The translations under genes and the position numbers were made by a program. Shown piece by piece: positions 13,210 through 16,806 of a stretch of 16,806 nucleotides of DNA; the first letter of the stretch is position 1, and every line of letters starts with the position of its first letter. The stretch is taken from the NCBI GenBank assembly GCA_045655865.1, contig JAZOQB010000006.1:1-16806 (forward strand). The letters run 5' to 3'. The notes below the pieces were generated by a model, which saw only the letters and a list, made by a program, of their open reading frames with translations, had not been told where the DNA came from and made no database searches. The stretch comes from RGIG5579 sp045655865. Lineage in GTDB: Bacteria > Bacillota > Clostridia > Oscillospirales > SIG627.

Positions 13210-14583
13210 TTAGTCGATTGAAGGCAACTTTGCCGCAAACTTCTCCAGCTCTTCATCAGAGGGGACGTAGTCCGTCATTTTTCCGTCGTGGAACTTCTCG
13301 TAAGCTACCATATCAAAGTAGCCGGTACCGGTAAGGCCGAACACAATGGTCTTCTCTTCCCCGGTCTTTTTACATTCCATCGCCAGATCTATGGCGGCAC
13401 AGATTGCGTGAGCGCTTTCCGGTGCGGGCAAAATCCCCTCCGACCGGGCAAAAAATTCCGCCGCCGCAAAAACCTTGGACTGAGGAACGGAGATCGCCTC
13501 CATATAGCCGTCATGGTAAAGCTGAGATAACACGGGGCTCATGCCGTGGTAGCGAAGCCCTCCGGCGTGATGAGACGCGGGGATAAAGTCGCTGCCAAGC
13601 GTGTACATTTTCGCCAAGGGGCAGACCATTCCGGTGTCAACGAAGTCATAAGCAAATTCGCCTCGGGTAAGGCTGGGACAAGAGGCCGGCTCCACAGCAA
13701 TCATGCGATAATCCGCTTCTCCCCGGAGCTTTTCGCCCATAAAGGGGGAGATCAAACCGCCCAGATTGGAACCTCCACCGGCACAGCCGATGATAATATC
13801 AGGGCGGATCTTGTATTTGTCCAAAGCGATCTTGGTCTCAAGCCCGATGATCGACTGGTGCAAAAGCACCTGATTCAAAACAGACCCCAAAACGTAGCGG
13901 TAACCGGGGGTATTCACCGCGGTCTCCACCGCCTCGGAAATGGCACAGCCCAGAGATCCGGTGGTGCCGGGATGCTCTGCCAAAATCTTTTTGCCCACCT
14001 GGGTGGTCTCCGAGGGAGAGGGGGTTACCGAGGCCCCGTAGGTGCGCATCACCTCGCGCCGGAAAGGCTTTTGCTCATAGCTGACCTTCACCATGAACAC
14101 TTTGCAATCCAGGCCAAAATAAGAGCAAGCCATGGACAGAGCCGTTCCCCACTGACCGGCGCCGGTCTCCGTGGTCACACCCACAAGACCCTGCTGTTTG
14201 GCATAATAGGCCTGAGCAATGGCTGAATTCAATTTGTCCGAGCCGCTGGTGTTGTTGCCCTCAAATTTATAATAGATCTTCGCAGGGGTATCCAGCTTTT
14301 CTTCCAAGCAATAAGCCCGCACCAAGGGAGCGGGACGGTACATCTTATAAAAGGACCGGATCTGATCGGGAATGGGAATAAAGGCGTTTTCCTCATCCAG
14401 TTCTTGCTCTGCCAGTTCCTCACAAAAGATCCGGGAGAGCTCCTCCTTTGTCATGGGCAGACGGGTATCGGGATTGAGAAGGGGCGCGGCCTTATTTTTC
14501 ATATCTGCCCGAACGTTGTACCAATTTTCCGGCATTTCTCCTTCTTCCAGATAGATCTTATAAGGGATGTTCGTGTCTTTCAT
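13210..14583 (-). CDS. trpB2: TrpB2-type tryptophan synthase beta chain
   Basis: The protein has 457 residues, matching the long TrpB2 class and not TrpB1 (about 400). It condenses indole with serine to tryptophan using PLP. K117 in SGSDKLNSAIAQAYYAKQ is the PLP lysine. TETGAGQWGTALS holds catalytic E139. MVKVSYEQKPFRR, CAGGGSNLGG (phosphate loop, 267-276), VEPASCPSLTRGE and HAGGLRYHGMSP are TrpB2 hallmarks. The residue before the lysine is D116, where most TrpB proteins have His. GTG (419-421) replaces the more usual GHG near the C-terminus. The ATG at 14583 has AAAGGAG 7 nt upstream. The longer frame to 14700 is translated T-box RNA. No trpA or other trp genes are in the window, so it may salvage indole. 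It is controlled by the T-box leader directly upstream. Confidence 0.9.
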   Translation of the reverse strand: MKDTNIPYKIYLEEGEMPENWYNVRADMKNKAAPLLNPDTRLPMTKEELSRIFCEELAEQELDEENAFIPIPDQIRSFYKMYRPAPLVRAYCLEEKLDTPAKIYYKFEGNNTSGSDKLNSAIAQAYYAKQQGLVGVTTETGAGQWGTALSMACSYFGLDCKVFMVKVSYEQKPFRREVMRTYGASVTPSPSETTQVGKKILAEHPGTTGSLGCAISEAVETAVNTPGYRYVLGSVLNQVLLHQSIIGLETKIALDKYKIRPDIIIGCAGGGSNLGGLISPFMGEKLRGEADYRMIAVEPASCPSLTRGEFAYDFVDTGMVCPLAKMYTLGSDFIPASHHAGGLRYHGMSPVLSQLYHDGYMEAISVPQSKVFAAAEFFARSEGILPAPESAHAICAAIDLAMECKKTGEEKTIVFGLTGTGYFDMVAYEKFHDGKMTDYVPSDEELEKFAAKLPSID

Positions 14584-14609
14584 GACCTTTCTCCTTTCAA
14601 ATTTGCGGG

Positions 14610-14896
14610 ACAAAAAAACAAAATCGCCCTGCCCCAGTGTTTTCGCTGGGACAGGACTCTCATCCTGCGGTACCACCCGGCTTGATGGAGATCTCCCCAT
14701 CCGCTCTGCGCGCTTTGTCGCGCCGGTCTTTGATAACGGAGGACCGCTCCGGCTCAGATACTAAGGCACCCTTGCCCGTTCCCCTTGCCCTCAAAAGGCC
14801 ATTCCATCTCGCCCTTTCCACCGCCATCCCACCGCCGGCGGCTCTCTTTGGGAAAATTTTGGCGAACTGTACTTACCCTTTTTCATCGGTTTTCTC
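14610..14896 (-). ncRNA. T-box leader, tryptophan specifier (UGG)
   Basis: Read on the minus strand, all main T-box parts are visible. The stem I base pairs AAAGG with CCTTT. The AGTA/GAA S-turn lies at 14873-14870 and 14804-14802. Directly after GAA comes the specifier TGG (14801-14799), the Trp codon. AGAGAG and GGTG motifs lie in distal stem I. The T-box sequence TGGTACCGC (14675-14667), within GGGTGGTACCGCAG, forms the antiterminator. A terminator follows: CCTGTCCCAG (14655-14646) with CTGGGGCAGG (14637-14628), then a T-rich tail to about 14611. Uncharged tRNA-Trp would bind and allow transcription of trpB2, so the gene is on when tryptophan is short. Confidence 0.93.
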
Positions 14897-14901
14897 TTTT
14901 C

Positions 14902-14930
14902 AGTTTATGCTCCACAGCCCAAAAAGTCAA
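14902..14930 (-). promoter_or_regulatory. Promoter of the T-box/trpB2 unit
   Basis: On the minus strand TTGACT (14930-14925), a 17-base spacer and TAAACT (14907-14902) form a strong SigA-type promoter. Transcription would start at about 14896, just before stem I of the T-box. Confidence 0.8.
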
Positions 14931-14943
14931 GGGTTTTTCCAAA

Positions 14944-15009
14944 ATTGCAAGGTTCCAACCAAGAAAACCATGACTTTTCCAAAAACATTTTTTCAAAAAA
15001 CCTTGCAAT
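14944..15009. repeat. Inverted repeat between two divergent promoters
   Basis: ATTGCAAGGTT (14944-14954) is repeated exactly in inverse orientation as AACCTTGCAAT (14999-15009), with 44 bases between. The right arm covers the -35 box of the symporter promoter. The left arm lies just upstream of the trpB2 -35 box. It may be a paired operator, or chance in A/T-rich DNA. Confidence 0.5.
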
Positions 15010-15031
15010 GAGAAGAAAAGTATCGTATAAT
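15003..15031 (+). promoter_or_regulatory. Promoter of the glycine riboswitch/symporter unit
   Basis: TTGCAA (15003-15008), a 17-base spacer and a perfect TATAAT (15026-15031) form a SigA-type promoter. Transcription would start near 15038, giving a leader of about 190 nt before the symporter gene. Confidence 0.8.
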
Positions 15032-15084
15032 GGTGGAAATTCTGTTTCTGTGCGGAAACGGCCCCTTTTTCAGTCGTTTCCCGC

Positions 15085-15204
15085 AAAACTTTGGAGAAAC
15101 TCATTGAATTGAGTGCCGAAGGTGTAAGGCTTAGCCGATCTCTCAGGCAAAAGGACAAAGTTTTCTTGTTTCTTTTCCTTGGGATCGTGTTTTCGGCACG
15201 GTCC
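15085..15204 (+). ncRNA. Glycine riboswitch with terminator expression platform
   Basis: The aptamer runs 15085-15164. Stem P1 pairs AAAACTTTG (15085-15093) with CAAAGTTTT (15156-15164). The core carries the glycine-riboswitch signatures GGAGA, GCCGAAGG and CTCTCAGGCAAAAGGACA. Only one full aptamer is seen. Before it, GCGGAAACG (15052-15060) pairs with CGTTTCCCGC (15075-15084), perhaps the remnant or 'ghost' of a second aptamer. GTGCCGAA in the aptamer (15113-15120) is exactly complementary to TTCGGCAC (15192-15199) in the terminator. The two folds exclude each other: glycine binding should free the terminator and turn the symporter off. Confidence 0.92.
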
Positions 15205-15211
15205 ATTTTTT
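15182..15211 (+). terminator. Riboswitch-controlled terminator
   Basis: GGATCGTG (15182-15189) pairs with CACGGTCC (15197-15204), with one G-U pair, followed by an A and a T-run. Its loop and 3' arm can instead be captured by the aptamer segment 15113-15120. The symporter's AAGGAGG (15217-15223) comes directly after. Confidence 0.85.
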
Positions 15212-15227
15212 ATTTTAAGGAGGAATC

Positions 15228-16730
<1,503 letters not shown>

Positions 16731-16748
16731 ACCAGCCGGTTTATAAGA

Positions 16749-16790
16749 AAAAACGGGCTTTCCCTTTGGTGGGAAAGCCTGTTTTTGTGT
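16749..16790 (+). terminator. Terminator of the symporter gene
   Basis: AAAAACGGGCTTTCCC (16749-16764) pairs with GGGAAAGCCTGTTTTT (16771-16786) around TTTGGT, with one G-U pair. The A-run and T-run make it usable in both directions. Confidence 0.88.
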
Positions 16791-16806
16791 AAAGAAAAAT
16801 ATTGAC

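Noticed and set aside
14584..14700. N-terminal extension of TrpB2
   Set aside because: This stretch is the T-box antiterminator and terminator on the same strand. The AAAGGAG site fixes the start at 14583.

Overview
The window looks like chromosome from a gut-type Gram-positive Clostridia (Bacillota), with one edge of an integrated mobile element at the left end. This is inferred from strong AAGGAG ribosome binding sites, U-tailed terminators, a tRNA-Trp T-box leader, a glycine riboswitch, a large serine recombinase tail and an even base composition. No species can be named from the sequence alone.

Layout. (1) 1-1062: the 3' end of a large serine recombinase, then about 550 bases without a convincing gene. 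This stretch holds perfect terminator-like hairpins, two flanking direct repeats and an unusual array of mini-hairpins. It is followed by a promoter and a 108-nt rod-like RNA candidate that ends in a terminator directly before a small lipoprotein gene (1078-1512). (2) 1657-2451 (minus): a zinc-ribbon membrane protein convergent with the lipoprotein gene. (3) 2580-9007 (minus): a six-gene run transcribed away from a divergent AraC-type regulator (9135-10016). In transcription order it is a sensory-rhodopsin-transducer-like (ASRT) small-molecule-binding protein, a GHL6-type glycoside hydrolase, a metal-site-degenerate M24 'pita-bread' protein, a creatininase-family amidohydrolase, a maltose-acetyltransferase-like enzyme and rhamnulokinase. 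This is the best candidate for an undescribed system: glycoside cleavage and sugar phosphorylation beside a creatinase-like/creatininase-like enzyme pair and an ASRT protein.

(4) 10169-12262 (plus): D-amino acid aminotransferase and alanine racemase, a D-amino acid pair for the cell wall, ending in a strong terminator. (5) 12316-14583 (minus): a YdjC/ChbG-like deacetylase and a TrpB2-type tryptophan synthase beta chain. The TrpB2 gene sits behind a complete T-box leader whose specifier reads as UGG (Trp). (6) 14944-16790 (plus): a consensus promoter, a glycine riboswitch with a visible switch between aptamer and terminator, and an alanine/glycine:cation symporter gene with its own terminator.

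Coding density is ordinary except in 1-1060. Starts were chosen by ribosome binding site, and several differ from the longest open frame: ATG at 1078, 2451, 9007, 9135, 10169, 11105 and 14583.
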